Shown: positions 40,258 to 50,464, counted from the first letter of the stretch. The stretch is 64,000 nt of DNA from Thalassomonas actiniarum (GCF_000948975.2 NZ_CP059735.1:4154001-4218000), one strand, 5' to 3'. Program-made: numbers and translations. Notes: generated from the letters alone by a model not told the origin.

Positions 40258-42668
40258 TGTCCAGCAGTTGTTATCATTGTGGCGAGCCTGTCCCTAAAGG
40301 CGTAGAGCTGAGTGTTTGTATTGAGCAAATCCAGCAAGTGATGTGTTGTATCGGCTGTCAGGCAGTTGCCCAGACCATAGTCGATAATAACCTCACCGAA
40401 TATTACCGTTTTCGCACCGAGCCCGCCAATAAAGGCGCGGCTCTGGTACCGGAGCAACTGCAGCGCCATCAGCTACTCGATGACGAAAACCTGCAGCACG
40501 ATTTTATTTACCAGGACGAAAACAGCAAAGAGGCGATTTTAACCGTCGATGGCATCAGCTGCGCCGCCTGTGCCTGGCTGATTGAAATGCAACTGGACAA
40601 ACTGTCGGGACTGATGTCGGTAAATGTCAACGCCACCACCCAAAGGGCCCGGGTACAATGGGCGGATGACAAAATTAAACTCAGTGAAATTTTATCCACC
40701 CTGGACAGCATAGGCTATCACGCCCTGCCCTTTAAAGCCTCCCTGGTGGAAGAAAAAAACAAGTCGCAATCCAAGGCCTTTATCAAACGTTTAGGTATCT
40801 CCGGCATCTTGATGATGCAAGTGATGATGATCGCCATCGGCCTTTATTTTGGCGCCTTTTCCGATATGTCCGCCCATAACCTGGTATATCTGCGCTGGGC
40901 CAGTTTCCTGTTGACCATACCTGTGGTGACCTACGGCGCTTTCCCTTTTTATCTCGGCGCTGTTAATACCTTAAAACTCAAACGCCTGTCGATGGATGTG
41001 CCGGTCTCGATTGCCATTATCCTCTCCTTTATTGCCAGCGGCTGGGCCACCATCAGCCAGCAAGGCGAAGTGTATTTTGAGTCGGTCTCCATGTTTACCT
41101 TCTTATTGCTGGTAGGCAAATTTCTCGAATTCCGCGCCCGTGCCCGGGCCGCGGAAGTTTCCGCCAACTTGCTCAAACTCATGCCCATGACCGCCACCAG
41201 GCTTGAGCTTGAAAATGGCAACAGCAAAGAAGTCCTGGTAAGCGCAAAAAGCCTGCAGGCTTTAGATAAAGTGATGATCAAACCCGGGGAAGTGGTCCCG
41301 GCGGACGGTGTTATTATCAGCGGGCAAAGCCAGCTCAATGAAGCCATGTTATCCGGCGAGCAGCTGCCGCTGGATAAAGGGGTCGGCGACAATATCTTTG
41401 CCGGCACCATCAATGGCGACGGCAATTTAACCATGGAAGTGAAACAGGACGTCAACCATTCCTTTTTAAGCCAACTGATTCGTTTAAGTGAAAGCACCCA
41501 GGCCCATAAACCGAAACTGGCACGGCTGTCGGATCAAATCGCCCAGTATTTTGTCGCCATTATTTTATTAACTGCCATAGGCACCGCCTATTACTGGCAC
41601 CAACATATGCCCGAGGAAGCGTTTTGGATCACCTTATCGGTATTGGTAGCCACCTGTCCCTGCGCCTTATCGCTTGCCACACCAACGGCATTGACCTGCG
41701 GCACCACCAGGTTAAACCGCGACGGCATCATGGTCAAATCCGGCCATGTGATGGAAACCATCCCCAAAATAGACTGCTACGCCTTTGATAAAACCGGAAC
41801 TTTAACTACGGGTGAATTTGAAATTACCCGGGTGGCACTACCCAACACCGGCGATGAGCAGGACAAGGAGCAAGACAGGGAGCAAGCCCTTAAAATTGCC
41901 GCCGCGCTTGAAGCCTACTCACAGCACCCGCTGGCAAAACCTTTTGCACAATACCGGGATTTTTCCTACCAGATCACCGATGCCACAGTACATCCGGAGG
42001 CCGGTATTTCAGGTATGGTCAATGGCAAAAGCTACCGGGTGGGCAAAGTCAGTTGGCTGCTCTTCGCCAAAGAGCTGGAGCAATACCAGGACGCACAATG
42101 TGTCTTGATGGCCGATGATAAACTTATCGCCGCCTTTTACCTGGAAGATAAAATCCGCGAAGATGCCGGACAGCTGATATCAACACTTAATGGCACAGGC
42201 AATAAAACCATGATGCTTTCCGGCGACAGCGCCAGCGGCTGTGACTCGGTTTCACGCCAGCTGCCCCTCGATAAGGTAAACAGCGGTTTAAGCGCGGAAG
42301 ATAAAATGGCCATCATCAAAGCCGAGCAGCAAAACCATACCGTGGCGATGATCGGCGACGGTGTTAATGATACCCCGGTCTTTGGCGCAGCCCATGTCTC
42401 TATCGCCATGGGCAGCGGCACCGATGTTGCCAAAAGCGGCGCCGATGTCATCTTGTTAAACAACCGCCTGGGCAGCGTCAGTACTTTAAAAACCCTGGCG
42501 ATCAAAACCCGCAAGATTATTTTCCAAAACTATGCCTGGGCATTCGGTTATAATGCCATAGTATTACCTCTGGCGGTTGCCGGCTTGATCACCCCTTATA
42601 TGGCGGTGATCGGCATGTCCGCCAGTTCTATCTTGGTTATCACCAATTCATTAAGGCTGTTAAAGTAA
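40257..42668 (+). CDS. ccoI: Copper-translocating P-type ATPase for cbb3 assembly (CcoI/FixI)
   Basis: This 803-residue P1B-type ATPase has an N-terminal cysteine cluster (CYHCGEP, CCIGC), a metal-binding domain with ISCAACAWL and eight membrane helices. The CPC motif is CPCALSLATP, the phosphorylation loop DKTGTLTTG, the hinge MIGDGVNDTP. It delivers copper for the CuB site of CcoN. It is translationally coupled to fixH and overlaps ccoS by one base. Confidence 0.95.
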   Translation: MSSSCYHCGEPVPKGVELSVCIEQIQQVMCCIGCQAVAQTIVDNNLTEYYRFRTEPANKGAALVPEQLQRHQLLDDENLQHDFIYQDENSKEAILTVDGISCAACAWLIEMQLDKLSGLMSVNVNATTQRARVQWADDKIKLSEILSTLDSIGYHALPFKASLVEEKNKSQSKAFIKRLGISGILMMQVMMIAIGLYFGAFSDMSAHNLVYLRWASFLLTIPVVTYGAFPFYLGAVNTLKLKRLSMDVPVSIAIILSFIASGWATISQQGEVYFESVSMFTFLLLVGKFLEFRARARAAEVSANLLKLMPMTATRLELENGNSKEVLVSAKSLQALDKVMIKPGEVVPADGVIISGQSQLNEAMLSGEQLPLDKGVGDNIFAGTINGDGNLTMEVKQDVNHSFLSQLIRLSESTQAHKPKLARLSDQIAQYFVAIILLTAIGTAYYWHQHMPEEAFWITLSVLVATCPCALSLATPTALTCGTTRLNRDGIMVKSGHVMETIPKIDCYAFDKTGTLTTGEFEITRVALPNTGDEQDKEQDREQALKIAAALEAYSQHPLAKPFAQYRDFSYQITDATVHPEAGISGMVNGKSYRVGKVSWLLFAKELEQYQDAQCVLMADDKLIAAFYLEDKIREDAGQLISTLNGTGNKTMMLSGDSASGCDSVSRQLPLDKVNSGLSAEDKMAIIKAEQQNHTVAMIGDGVNDTPVFGAAHVSIAMGSGTDVAKSGADVILLNNRLGSVSTLKTLAIKTRKIIFQNYAWAFGYNAIVLPLAVAGLITPYMAVIGMSASSILVITNSLRLLK

Positions 42669-42925
42669 TGAGTGTCATTTATGTATTGATCCCGATCGCG
42701 GTATTGCTGACTGCGCTGGGCATATACCTGTTTTTCTGGGCGGTTAAAACCGAGCAGTTCGATGATCTGGAAAAACAGGGGCTAAGCATTTTATTCGATG
42801 ATGAGGCCCGCTCTGCAGAAAAAAACAAAGATGAACAGGCACAAACCGAAAAATCGCCATCACAGCAAGACAAGTCTCAGCAAAAAACAGACAAAGCCAG
42901 CGATAACAACAGAGCGCCTGAATGA
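42668..42925 (+). CDS. ccoS: cbb3-type oxidase assembly protein CcoS
   Basis: This 85-residue protein has the CcoS core: one membrane helix (IYVLIPIAVLLTALGIYLFF) and WAVKTEQFDDLEKQGLSILF. A polar tail rich in Lys, Gln and Ser follows, longer than usual. CcoS is needed for cofactor insertion in cbb3 oxidase. It overlaps the next gene by four bases. Confidence 0.93.
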   Translation: MSVIYVLIPIAVLLTALGIYLFFWAVKTEQFDDLEKQGLSILFDDEARSAEKNKDEQAQTEKSPSQQDKSQQKTDKASDNNRAPE

Positions 42926-43674
42926 CTCTGGATTTGATCTCGGCTTTTTTTATCGGCATTTTAGGGGCGGGACACTGTGTGATGATGTGTGGCGGCATCA
43001 CCACTATGCTTACTTCGGCCCTGCCCGCCAATCAGGCAAGGCAAAAGCAAGGCCAGCCCCAGGTAATAACGGTACAGCCGGCGCAAGCAGCACAGCAATC
43101 AGCTCCACTCCCGCCAACCCCCAGCAAAACCATCTTGGTACTTTGTTATAACCTCGGCCGTATTGCTTCCTATAGCCTGATTGGCGCCATTATCGGCTTT
43201 ACCGGCTCATTGGCCGCGCGCAATGCCGGTATGCCGTTAGCGGGCTTACGCCTGGTGGCGGGGATATTTTTAATTCTGCTGGGATTGTATATGGGGCAAT
43301 GGCTGATGTGGCTTAACCGCATTGAGGCGCTGGGCAAAGGCTTATGGCGGCGCATCTCGCCGCTGAGTAAAAAGGTGATCCCGGTCGATACCCCAAGCAA
43401 AGCCCTGGCACTTGGCGGATTATGGGGCTGGCTCCCCTGCGGTCTGATCTATTCCACCCTGACCTGGTCCATGGCCAGCGGCAGTGCGCTCAACGGTGCT
43501 GCAATTATGTTTTTTTTCGGCTTAGGCACCCTGCCGGCATTAGTGACTATGTCCTTTGGCATGATCACAATCAAACAATTACTGATTAATGATAATTTCC
43601 GTAAAATCATGGCGTTTTGTATAATAATTTATGGTATTTATAGTCTTTTGGTTGCATCAAGACTGGTGTTCTAA
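42922..43674 (+). CDS. Sulfite exporter TauE/SafE-type membrane protein (cbb3-linked)
   Basis: This 250-residue protein has about six helices and the motif AGHCVMMCGGIT near the N-terminus, plus LGGLWGWLPCGLIYS, the cysteine-containing pattern of the UreH/SafE-like family linked to cytochrome oxidase maturation. Related genes sit in ccoIS clusters in many gammaproteobacteria and may move copper or thiols. It overlaps ccoS by four bases and lies upstream of fnr. Confidence 0.88.
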   Translation: MTLDLISAFFIGILGAGHCVMMCGGITTMLTSALPANQARQKQGQPQVITVQPAQAAQQSAPLPPTPSKTILVLCYNLGRIASYSLIGAIIGFTGSLAARNAGMPLAGLRLVAGIFLILLGLYMGQWLMWLNRIEALGKGLWRRISPLSKKVIPVDTPSKALALGGLWGWLPCGLIYSTLTWSMASGSALNGAAIMFFFGLGTLPALVTMSFGMITIKQLLINDNFRKIMAFCIIIYGIYSLLVASRLVF

Positions 43675-43742
43675 TACCATGCGCCCATAGGTTATACTTA
43701 GGTCATAGCCTGAGTATTCGGTAGCAAGGAATATCATCTATT

Positions 43743-44468
43743 ATGTACAATAAACAATGTGGTCAAAGTCAACATATTCACTGTCAAAACTGTAGTATCA
43801 GTGAATTATGCCTACCTTTTAGCTTAAATGACCAAGAGCTAGATACCCTGGACAATATTATCGACCGTAAGCGTCCAATCCACAAAGGTGATAACTTATT
43901 CCACGACGGCGAAACGCTGCAATCTTTGTACGCGGTGCGCTCTGGAACCTTCAAGACCTTTACCGTCAATGAACAGGGTGAAGAGCAGATCACCGGCTTC
44001 CACCTGGCGGGCGACCTGCTGGGATTTGATGCCATTGCCAATGCCGAACACCCAAGTTTCGCCCAGGCACTGGAAACCGCTATGGTGTGTGAGATCCCAT
44101 ATAACACCCTGGACTCCCTGTCTAATTCCATGCCGAAACTGAAAAAACAGATTCTGCGCCTGATGAGCAATGAAATTAAGACAGATCAGGATATGCTGAC
44201 CCTGCTAAACCGCAAAAATGCCGAGCAGCGGGTGGCGACTTTCCTGGCAACCTTAAGCCAGCGCTACCATGCCCGCGGCCTTTCTTCATCGGAGTTTCGT
44301 CTGACCATGACCCGTAGCGATATCGGCAACTATATCGGCTTAACGGTTGAAACCATCAGCCGCTTGCTTAACCGTTTCCATAAAAACGGCCTGATCCATG
44401 TTGACGGTAAGCTGATCCGCATCCTGGATATCGACCAGTTAAACGAAACGGCCTTACTTAAGGAATAA
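43743..44468 (+). CDS. fnr: Fumarate/nitrate reduction regulator FNR (EtrA)
   Basis: This 241-residue CRP/FNR protein has the oxygen-sensing cysteines [11 protein letters not shown] (14, 17, 23) and Cys116 in AMVCEIPY, which bind a [4Fe-4S] cluster, and a C-terminal helix-turn-helix ([20 protein letters not shown]). It switches genes such as cbb3 oxidase at low oxygen. It follows the cco maturation genes and precedes uspE, an order shared with Shewanella and E. coli. Confidence 0.96.
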   Translation: MYNKQCGQSQHIHCQNCSISELCLPFSLNDQELDTLDNIIDRKRPIHKGDNLFHDGETLQSLYAVRSGTFKTFTVNEQGEEQITGFHLAGDLLGFDAIANAEHPSFAQALETAMVCEIPYNTLDSLSNSMPKLKKQILRLMSNEIKTDQDMLTLLNRKNAEQRVATFLATLSQRYHARGLSSSEFRLTMTRSDIGNYIGLTVETISRLLNRFHKNGLIHVDGKLIRILDIDQLNETALLKE

Positions 44469-44600
44469 CTAAAGCATAAGCTAACGAATAGCTAAGAAAC
44501 AGCCCGGCTTATCTCCCTCCGCCACCAGGAATATTTTTCCGCCGAGGGGTTTTAGTCTATGCTTGTAGGTGATATTGTCATTATAGCGTTCGATAATAAC

Positions 44601-44614
44601 TTGATTTAAAACAA
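44601..44614 (+). promoter_or_regulatory. FNR-like site upstream of uspE
   Basis: TTGATTTAAAACAA matches the FNR consensus TTGAT-N4-ATCAA at nine of ten positions. It lies 64 bp ahead of the uspE start, next to fnr itself. No experiment supports it. Confidence 0.45.
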
Positions 44615-44678
44615 TTAATAATCAAGGTTTTTATCGCATTATAATGGCATATACCTTTTTAAGCATATGGAGCCGATG

Positions 44679-45608
44679 ATGGAAAAGTATCAGAATATCC
44701 TGGTGGTCATAGATCCAACTACCCACGAACAAAAAGCCCTCAAACGCGCCATCGAATTAGCCGTGCATACCAAAGCCGTGATCACGGCATTTGTCAGTAT
44801 TTTTGATTTTTCCTATGAAATGACCACTATGCTCTCCAGTGAAGAACGTGAGGTCATGCGAAAGTCTGTGATCAGCGACCGGGAAATCTGGCTCGATGAT
44901 GTTATCAGCGGCATAGAAACCCATGATCTGACCATCAAGACTAAAGTTATCTGGCATAACCGTCCTTTTGAAGCCATTGTCGAGCATGTGCTCAATGACA
45001 AATACGATATCGTGATCAAGGGTACCCACCAGCACGACAAATTAAAATCGGTTATTTTCACCCCTACCGACTGGCACCTGTTGCGCAAATGTCCCAGCCC
45101 GGTATTGCTGGTCAAAGATCATCAATGGCCAAAAAACGGTAATATCCTGGCGGCGATCAATGTCGGCAGCGATGAGAGCGAACACCAGTCGCTGAACCAT
45201 AAAATTACCGAAGAAGCGGTAAATTTGTCGAAAATCATTCAGGCCAATGTCCACCTGGTAAATTCTTTTCCCGGTACCCCGGTCAATATCACCATAGAAA
45301 TTCCGGAGTTTAATTCCAGCCAATATAACGACAGCATGTTACAGCATCATAAAGAAGCCATGACCGAGCATGCCGCCAAGTTTGAGATCCCGGTGGAAAA
45401 TACCCGGGTAGAGGAAGGCTTGCCGGAAGACGTTATCGACCGGGTATCGCAACGCCTGGATGCCGAGTTGGTAATTTTAGGCACGGTCGGCCGTACCGGC
45501 TTGTCTGCGGCCCTGATCGGCAATACCGCCGAGCATGTCATCGACCGCCTTAATTGCGACGTACTGGCATTAAAACCCGAAGGTTATATTTCTCCCCTGG
45601 CCTCATAA
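44679..45608 (+). CDS. uspE: Universal stress protein E
   Basis: I choose the ATG at 44679, six bases after GGAG, because the product then begins MEKYQNILVVIDP as E. coli UspE does; ATGs at 44667 and 44676 are in frame. The 309-residue protein holds two tandem Usp domains; the second has the ATP-type loop VILGTVGRTGLSAALIGNTAEH. UspE acts in stress survival in the cytosol. It is next to fnr, and an FNR-like box lies upstream. Confidence 0.93.
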   Translation: MEKYQNILVVIDPTTHEQKALKRAIELAVHTKAVITAFVSIFDFSYEMTTMLSSEEREVMRKSVISDREIWLDDVISGIETHDLTIKTKVIWHNRPFEAIVEHVLNDKYDIVIKGTHQHDKLKSVIFTPTDWHLLRKCPSPVLLVKDHQWPKNGNILAAINVGSDESEHQSLNHKITEEAVNLSKIIQANVHLVNSFPGTPVNITIEIPEFNSSQYNDSMLQHHKEAMTEHAAKFEIPVENTRVEEGLPEDVIDRVSQRLDAELVILGTVGRTGLSAALIGNTAEHVIDRLNCDVLALKPEGYISPLAS

Positions 45609-45622
45609 ACCTGCTTAAAAAT

Positions 45623-45655
45623 ATCGGCCAATAAGCCCTTAGCTTGTTGGCTGAT
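45623..45655 (+). terminator. Stem-loop after uspE
   Basis: ATCGGCCAATAAGC (45623-45636) pairs with GCTTGTTGGCTGAT (45642-45655) with two G-U pairs. No T-run follows, so it may be factor-dependent. Confidence 0.5.
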
Positions 45656-45833
45656 ATGGCAATAGCTGCAGCCCGCCGACCTTTGCCGGCCCCTCCCGGC
45701 TAGCTGTCTACGCAATTAATTGATGCTAATCATTTAAGAAAAGACAAAATCACTTTATAATCCCCGCCTAATATCCGAAGTCAGTACAAAAAAGGTCAAC
45801 TACCCCTTCAACGGGGTACGATGAAATTGAGCG

Positions 45834-46730
45834 ATGAATCAGCAAGATGTAAAAAAAGAGTCCGTAGAATTCAACAAACTGGAGAAAAAACTCAGGCGAA
45901 ATGTTGGTAATGCCATCGTCGATTACAACATGGTAGAAGACGGCGACGTCATCATGGCCTGTATCAGCGGCGGTAAAGACTCTTTTGCTATGCTGGATAT
46001 CTTACTGAAACTCAAACAAGTGGCGCCGATAAAATTTGATGTTATCGCGGTTAACCTGGATCAGAAACAACCGGGTTTTCCCGAGCATATTCTGCCCGAG
46101 TATTTTGAAGCCTTAGGCGTGCCTTACTACATCATAGATAAAGACACCTACAGTGTAGTCAAAGAGAAGATCCCCGAAGGCAAAACCACCTGCGGCCTGT
46201 GCTCAAGATTACGCCGCGGCACTCTGTATTCTTTTGCGGAAAAAATCGGTGCCACCAAAGTCGCTTTGGGCCACCACATGGATGATATCGTTGAAACCAT
46301 GTTTTTAAACATGTTTCACGGCGCCCGCTTAAAGGCGATGCCGCCGAAATTACTCTCTGACGATAAAAGAAATATAGTGATCCGTCCGCTAGCCTACTGC
46401 CGGGAAAAGGATCTGATCAGCTACGCCGAGAAGCGGGAATTTCCCATCATCCCATGTAATTTATGCGGCTCCCAGGAAAACCTTCAACGCCAGAATGTTA
46501 AAGCCATGCTTAACGAGTGGGACAGGCAGCATTCTCAACGGGTATACAGCATTTTTAAGTCCATTCAAAATGTCAGCCCGAGCCAGTTGGCGGATGAAGC
46601 GCTTTATGCTTTTAAAGATCTCGCCATAGATCGCAGCGGCGAGCGAAAAGAATACGAATACAGCTCAGAAGAGATCTCTTCTTCCGGCACAGGTACGGAA
46701 GTCCAGTACTTCGACATTAACAATTTATAG
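45834..46730 (+). CDS. ttcA: tRNA 2-thiocytidine(32) synthetase TtcA
   Basis: This 298-residue protein has the PP-loop SGGKDS (45-50), CGLC in [12 protein letters not shown] and a second cysteine pair in CNLCGSQ, which hold an iron-sulfur cluster. It adds sulfur to C32 of certain tRNAs in the cytosol using ATP. Downstream of uspE as in E. coli and Shewanella. The length is usual. Confidence 0.97.
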   Translation: MNQQDVKKESVEFNKLEKKLRRNVGNAIVDYNMVEDGDVIMACISGGKDSFAMLDILLKLKQVAPIKFDVIAVNLDQKQPGFPEHILPEYFEALGVPYYIIDKDTYSVVKEKIPEGKTTCGLCSRLRRGTLYSFAEKIGATKVALGHHMDDIVETMFLNMFHGARLKAMPPKLLSDDKRNIVIRPLAYCREKDLISYAEKREFPIIPCNLCGSQENLQRQNVKAMLNEWDRQHSQRVYSIFKSIQNVSPSQLADEALYAFKDLAIDRSGERKEYEYSSEEISSSGTGTEVQYFDINNL

Positions 46731-46756
46731 AAATTTATTTTACATTTATTACATTA

Positions 46757-46790
46757 CAGCAGTGCCGAGAGACAAATCCTGGCACTGCTG
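46757..46790 (+). terminator. Stem-loop after ttcA
   Basis: CAGCAGTGCC (46757-46766) pairs perfectly with GGCACTGCTG (46781-46790) around 14 bases. No T-run follows. Confidence 0.5.
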
Positions 46791-47060
46791 ATTGCAGAAA
46801 AAACCAGCGCTGAAAAATCCTGCAAAACAAAGTTTTAAAAACAAATAACTCATACATTTTCAATCACTTAAAACAAAAACACTGACTTCTTAAATTGGCT
46901 AACAAAACAGCATTTCCTGTCACAAGTGTCAAAAAATAACCTTAATCGGTTAACACCTATTGCCACAACAACAAAATCCCCCTACAGTAGCTCAGGACTT
47001 TCCAGCGAATCTTGTCCTGGATCACAAAGATAATAACTATATGAATACGGAGCTCAGAAT
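46791..47060. other. Upstream region of the NCS2 permease gene
   Basis: This AT-rich stretch has no gene. A short inverted repeat, CAGGAC (46993-46998) and GTCCTG (47014-47019), lies 42 bp ahead of the permease start and could be a regulator site; it does not match the PurR box or the purine riboswitch pattern as I know them. Confidence 0.4.
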
Positions 47061-48353
47061 ATGTTAGAAAGGTTGTTCCAGCTACAAGACCATAAGACCT
47101 CGGTCAAACAGGAGGTTATTGCCGGTTTTACCACTTTCCTCACCATGGCCTATATCATTTTTATCAACCCGGCAATGCTGGCAGATGCCGGTATGGATCA
47201 AGGGGCTGTTTTTGTCGCAACATGTTTGGCGGCAGCGATAGGCTGCTTTATCATGGGCTTTATAGCCAACTACCCCATCGCCCTGGCTCCCGGCATGGGC
47301 CTTAATGCCTTTTTCACCTACACGGTTGTGCTGGAAATGGGTTATAGCTGGCAGGTCGCCCTTGGCGGCGTCTTTATCTCCGGTGTTGTCTTCGTGATCT
47401 TAAGTCTGGTCAACATCAGGGAGTGGATAGTGAACAGCATTCCCCATTCACTGCGTTTTGGTATTGCTGCCGGGATCGGGTTATTTCTGGCGTTTATCGC
47501 CCTGAAAAATGCCGGTATTGTTGTCGACAGCCCGGCAACCTTCGTCACCTTAGGTTCAGTCACCACACTTGAACCCATTCTTGCCGCTTTAGGGTTATTC
47601 TTAATCGTCGGCCTGGCCAATCGCGGCGTTAACGGCGCGGTCATGATTTCCATCTTAGTGATCACCCTCATCGGCCTTATCGCAGGCAACATCAATTATA
47701 CCGGCATGGTGTCAATGCCGCCGTCGCTTGCCCCGACCTTTTTACAGCTCGATATCGCCGGCGCCCTGGAAGTGGGTATGCTCAGCGTGATCTTTGCCTT
47801 TTTATTCGTTGATTTATTTGATACCTCAGGCACCTTAATTGCCGTGGCGCAAAGAGGCAACCTGTTAGACAAAAACGGTACCCTGCCCCGCCTGGGTAAG
47901 GCCCTGCTGGCTGACTCAGGTGCAACCGTTGCCGGCAGTATGTTAGGCACTTCAACCACCACCAGTTATGTAGAAAGTACCGCCGGTGTCAGCGCCGGTG
48001 GCAGAACAGGCCTTACCGCCGTTATTGTTGGCGTCTTATTCCTGTGTGCATTATTTTTCTCACCGCTGGCGGCCATGGTACCGGCTTATGCCACCGCAGG
48101 TCCTTTATTTTTCGTGGCTGTACTGATGCTCGCGGGATTAATCAATGTCGACTGGAGCGACTTATCAGAAGCAGTGCCGGTTACCGTTACCCTGGTGACT
48201 ATGCCGCTGACTTTCTCTATCGCCCAGGGCATTGCCTTTGGTTTTATCAGTTATGCCGCGGTACGTATTTTTAGCGGCCGCTTTAACGAACTGAACCTGA
48301 GCGTCACCTTCCTGGCACTGCTGTTCATTGCCAAGTTTGCCTTCTTCTCCTAG
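47061..48353 (+). CDS. NCS2 family purine permease (AdeP/GhxP-like)
   Basis: This 430-residue protein has about 12-14 helices and the AzgA-type NCS2 motifs: EVIAGFTTFLTMAYIIFINP at the N-terminus, GMGLNAFFTYTVV, and the GTSTTTSYVESTAGVSAGGR motif. It is a proton symporter for adenine, guanine or hypoxanthine in the inner membrane. Substrate choice cannot be read. A terminator-like stem follows. Confidence 0.93.
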   Translation: MLERLFQLQDHKTSVKQEVIAGFTTFLTMAYIIFINPAMLADAGMDQGAVFVATCLAAAIGCFIMGFIANYPIALAPGMGLNAFFTYTVVLEMGYSWQVALGGVFISGVVFVILSLVNIREWIVNSIPHSLRFGIAAGIGLFLAFIALKNAGIVVDSPATFVTLGSVTTLEPILAALGLFLIVGLANRGVNGAVMISILVITLIGLIAGNINYTGMVSMPPSLAPTFLQLDIAGALEVGMLSVIFAFLFVDLFDTSGTLIAVAQRGNLLDKNGTLPRLGKALLADSGATVAGSMLGTSTTTSYVESTAGVSAGGRTGLTAVIVGVLFLCALFFSPLAAMVPAYATAGPLFFVAVLMLAGLINVDWSDLSEAVPVTVTLVTMPLTFSIAQGIAFGFISYAAVRIFSGRFNELNLSVTFLALLFIAKFAFFS

Positions 48354-48366
48354 AAACTCACTTATC

Positions 48367-48393
48367 AAGTACGGCTGCCAGGCGGCCGTACTT
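48367..48393 (+). terminator. Stem-loop after the purine permease gene
   Basis: AAGTACGGC (48367-48375) pairs perfectly with GCCGTACTT (48385-48393) around a nine-base loop, 13 bases after the stop. Only AAATTTA follows, so the T-run is poor. Confidence 0.6.
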
Positions 48394-48768
48394 AAATTTA
48401 TGCGGTTATAAAAGAGGAATGATTCCGCCAATAATGAATAAGCTAACTTTCTGTAAATTCCCGCTATTTGCTTAAATAACTTGCACACCTGCTAACAGAT
48501 ACACAGCTGCCCTTTTCCCTTGAAAAAGCCGATTCAGATACGGATACCGGCCTAGCCAGAGCTAACGCGCCTCCAAAAGATAAGCCCAAAAGAACGGCCT
48601 TGGTTGTCGCTAATATCGGTCCTTTGCCACTTGGAAGAAGCATCTTTAGGGCAAGCCGAAGGGTTTGTTTGTCTTGAGCCGCCCTTATTCAGCAATAATG
48701 CTCTGTGATCAGAGCATCAGAGAAGTGGCCATTGCTGTTGACTTTACAAGCACCGGCAAAGCCCCCAT
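48394..48768. other. Non-coding stretch between permease and Bax-like genes
   Basis: About 375 bp between two convergent genes with no convincing ORF in any frame, no repeat shared with the island and no recognisable RNA. It could be relic sequence. Confidence 0.5.
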
Positions 48769-48806
48769 AAAAAAAGCCGTCAATATCAGGTATTAACGGC
48801 TTTTTA
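48769..48806 (-). terminator. Terminator of the Bax-like gene
   Basis: AAAAAGCCGT (48771-48780) and ACGGCTTTTT (48796-48805) pair around 15 bases. On the minus strand a run of seven T follows. It is 25 bp past the Bax-like stop. Confidence 0.85.
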
Positions 48807-48830
48807 TGATATCGGGATAGATTCCCTCGT

Positions 48831-49667
48831 TTAATCGGCTTCTGCCGGTTCCAGGTAACTCTGGTTATGGCGGATCATATTGGTCAGCTCAAGCACATAA
48901 TCTGAGCCACGTTCGGAGTAAGGCACTAAACCGGTTGCCAGGATTTCAGGCCGTAAAGGCTGCTTTTCCAGCCTCAACTGCGCCCTGATCGAACGGAAAA
49001 CATCATAGGCAGCATTGGTATTGATATTATGAATATAGCGCTGCACCGCCTGATCTATCGAGGTAAAAGCGGCGACTTCATGGGTTGCACCGGATATCCG
49101 GCCGTTGGGCACCATGCCGCAGGAAGGACGGTAGCACCAGAGGCCAAAAAAATTCAAACCGATACGGGCAAACCGGGATGTGCCCCAGGCGGACTCATTG
49201 GCGGCCTGGACCAATACCAGGGATACCGGCATTAAATCCACCCTTAGCAATAATTCATCCACTTGTGCTTTAAGGGATAACTTGCGGTCGATACGGTATT
49301 TATTGCCGACATCTACCAGTAACTCACTACCCTGGCTACCCAGCTCGGCGCCCATGGCAAGTTTCACTTTAAGGGCCAACAACTGATTGCGGATGTCGTT
49401 TAATCGGTTATTTTCCTTGATGATAGCGGGACGAAGAAAATCGAAGAACTGACGTTTCTTTTCTTTAACATCGCTGATCGCGGCAAAATCAGGCAAGTGA
49501 ACATTATGCCTGGCTTGCTCCACCTGCGGCACCACAACTTCCGGGGGGATCTGCTCCTCTGTGATCACAGGAACCGAAGTCACCGGTTTTAAAAAAGTAA
49601 AAGGGGCGAGTAATACGGCTGCAAACATGGCTAAAAATAATACTTTAACAATTAATAATCCTTTCAT
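48831..49667 (-). CDS. Bax-like glucosaminidase-domain protein
   Basis: This 278-residue protein has one N-terminal anchor or signal (LLIVKVLFLAMFAAVLLAPF) and a glucosaminidase domain (about 130-265) with SLVLVQAANESAWGTSRFAR, IGLNFFGLWCYRPSCG and HEVAAFTSIDQAVQRYIHNI. This is the E. coli Bax family, a predicted peptidoglycan hydrolase of the periplasm; the Glu in ANESAWG is the probable catalytic residue. It lies eight bases behind a membrane protein gene, suggesting one transcript. Confidence 0.9.
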   Translation of the reverse strand: MKGLLIVKVLFLAMFAAVLLAPFTFLKPVTSVPVITEEQIPPEVVVPQVEQARHNVHLPDFAAISDVKEKKRQFFDFLRPAIIKENNRLNDIRNQLLALKVKLAMGAELGSQGSELLVDVGNKYRIDRKLSLKAQVDELLLRVDLMPVSLVLVQAANESAWGTSRFARIGLNFFGLWCYRPSCGMVPNGRISGATHEVAAFTSIDQAVQRYIHNINTNAAYDVFRSIRAQLRLEKQPLRPEILATGLVPYSERGSDYVLELTNMIRHNQSYLEPAEAD

Positions 49668-49675
49668 TCTGACCC

Positions 49676-50464
49676 TCAGGCTGAAAATATATTGTCGGTT
49701 GAATTGACGTCAGCCGCAGCTGTTTTTAATTTCATCCCGAAAATTTCACGATACAAGATCCCTTTGGTGTTATAGAACATAGGTGCGAGATAAGACAAAC
49801 CAAACAAGAAAAATACGATGGCAATAATCGACATACTTGATTGTGCCAGCAATATCAAAGGTAAAGCAATCAACATCAGCACAGACATTAATGCCAGGTA
49901 GATACTGAAAAGTTTAAACCATTGAAAACGTGTCGCCTTTACACACAACACTATAGCATTTAACGGCGACATGCGCTTTTCCACCACTAAAGGTATGGTC
50001 AGGGACAAAGCCACCGCCAAAAAGATCCCCGGTAAAATAAACAGCTGTAAACCTATGCTGATCAGCAAAGAAGTCAGCAAAGCACAAAGTGCAACCCAGC
50101 TGCCGCGCCGTAAAAAAGCAAAAGTCAGTTTGGTCTGGGTTTTTAACCCCACGGCATGCAATACCCCCATCATTTCAATGCCGGCAATAAAAGGCCAGAG
50201 CACTAAGGTGATCACTATATTGAGGATCAAACCTGCCTGGGGATCATTAAAGACCTTGTCTACGCCGCCTAAAGACTGGGTAAGTACCAGAGATACCAGC
50301 ATCCCCAACAGGAACACCAGGCTTAAACCGCCATTGATGGGGCCGCGGGAATGCCGGGTCAGACGCCAGGCTTCTTCCAGCACGTTTTTAACATCAAGCT
50401 GATAATGACCCTTTAGCGCACTTTCGATATTACCGCCAATTTGTACAATTGAATCTTTATCCAC
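49676..50464 (-). CDS. Multi-spanning membrane protein (BPSS1780-like), function unknown
   Basis: This 262-residue protein starts with a cytosolic stretch of about 30 residues and has six hydrophobic helices, including SLVFLLGMLVSLVLTQSLGG and LFILPGIFLAVALSLTIPLV. The pattern, with a PGIFLAVAL and SLTIPLV loop, resembles the uncharacterised BPSS1780 family. It is eight bases upstream of the Bax-like gene. Function unknown. Confidence 0.75.
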   Translation of the reverse strand: MDKDSIVQIGGNIESALKGHYQLDVKNVLEEAWRLTRHSRGPINGGLSLVFLLGMLVSLVLTQSLGGVDKVFNDPQAGLILNIVITLVLWPFIAGIEMMGVLHAVGLKTQTKLTFAFLRRGSWVALCALLTSLLISIGLQLFILPGIFLAVALSLTIPLVVEKRMSPLNAIVLCVKATRFQWFKLFSIYLALMSVLMLIALPLILLAQSSMSIIAIVFFLFGLSYLAPMFYNTKGILYREIFGMKLKTAAADVNSTDNIFSA

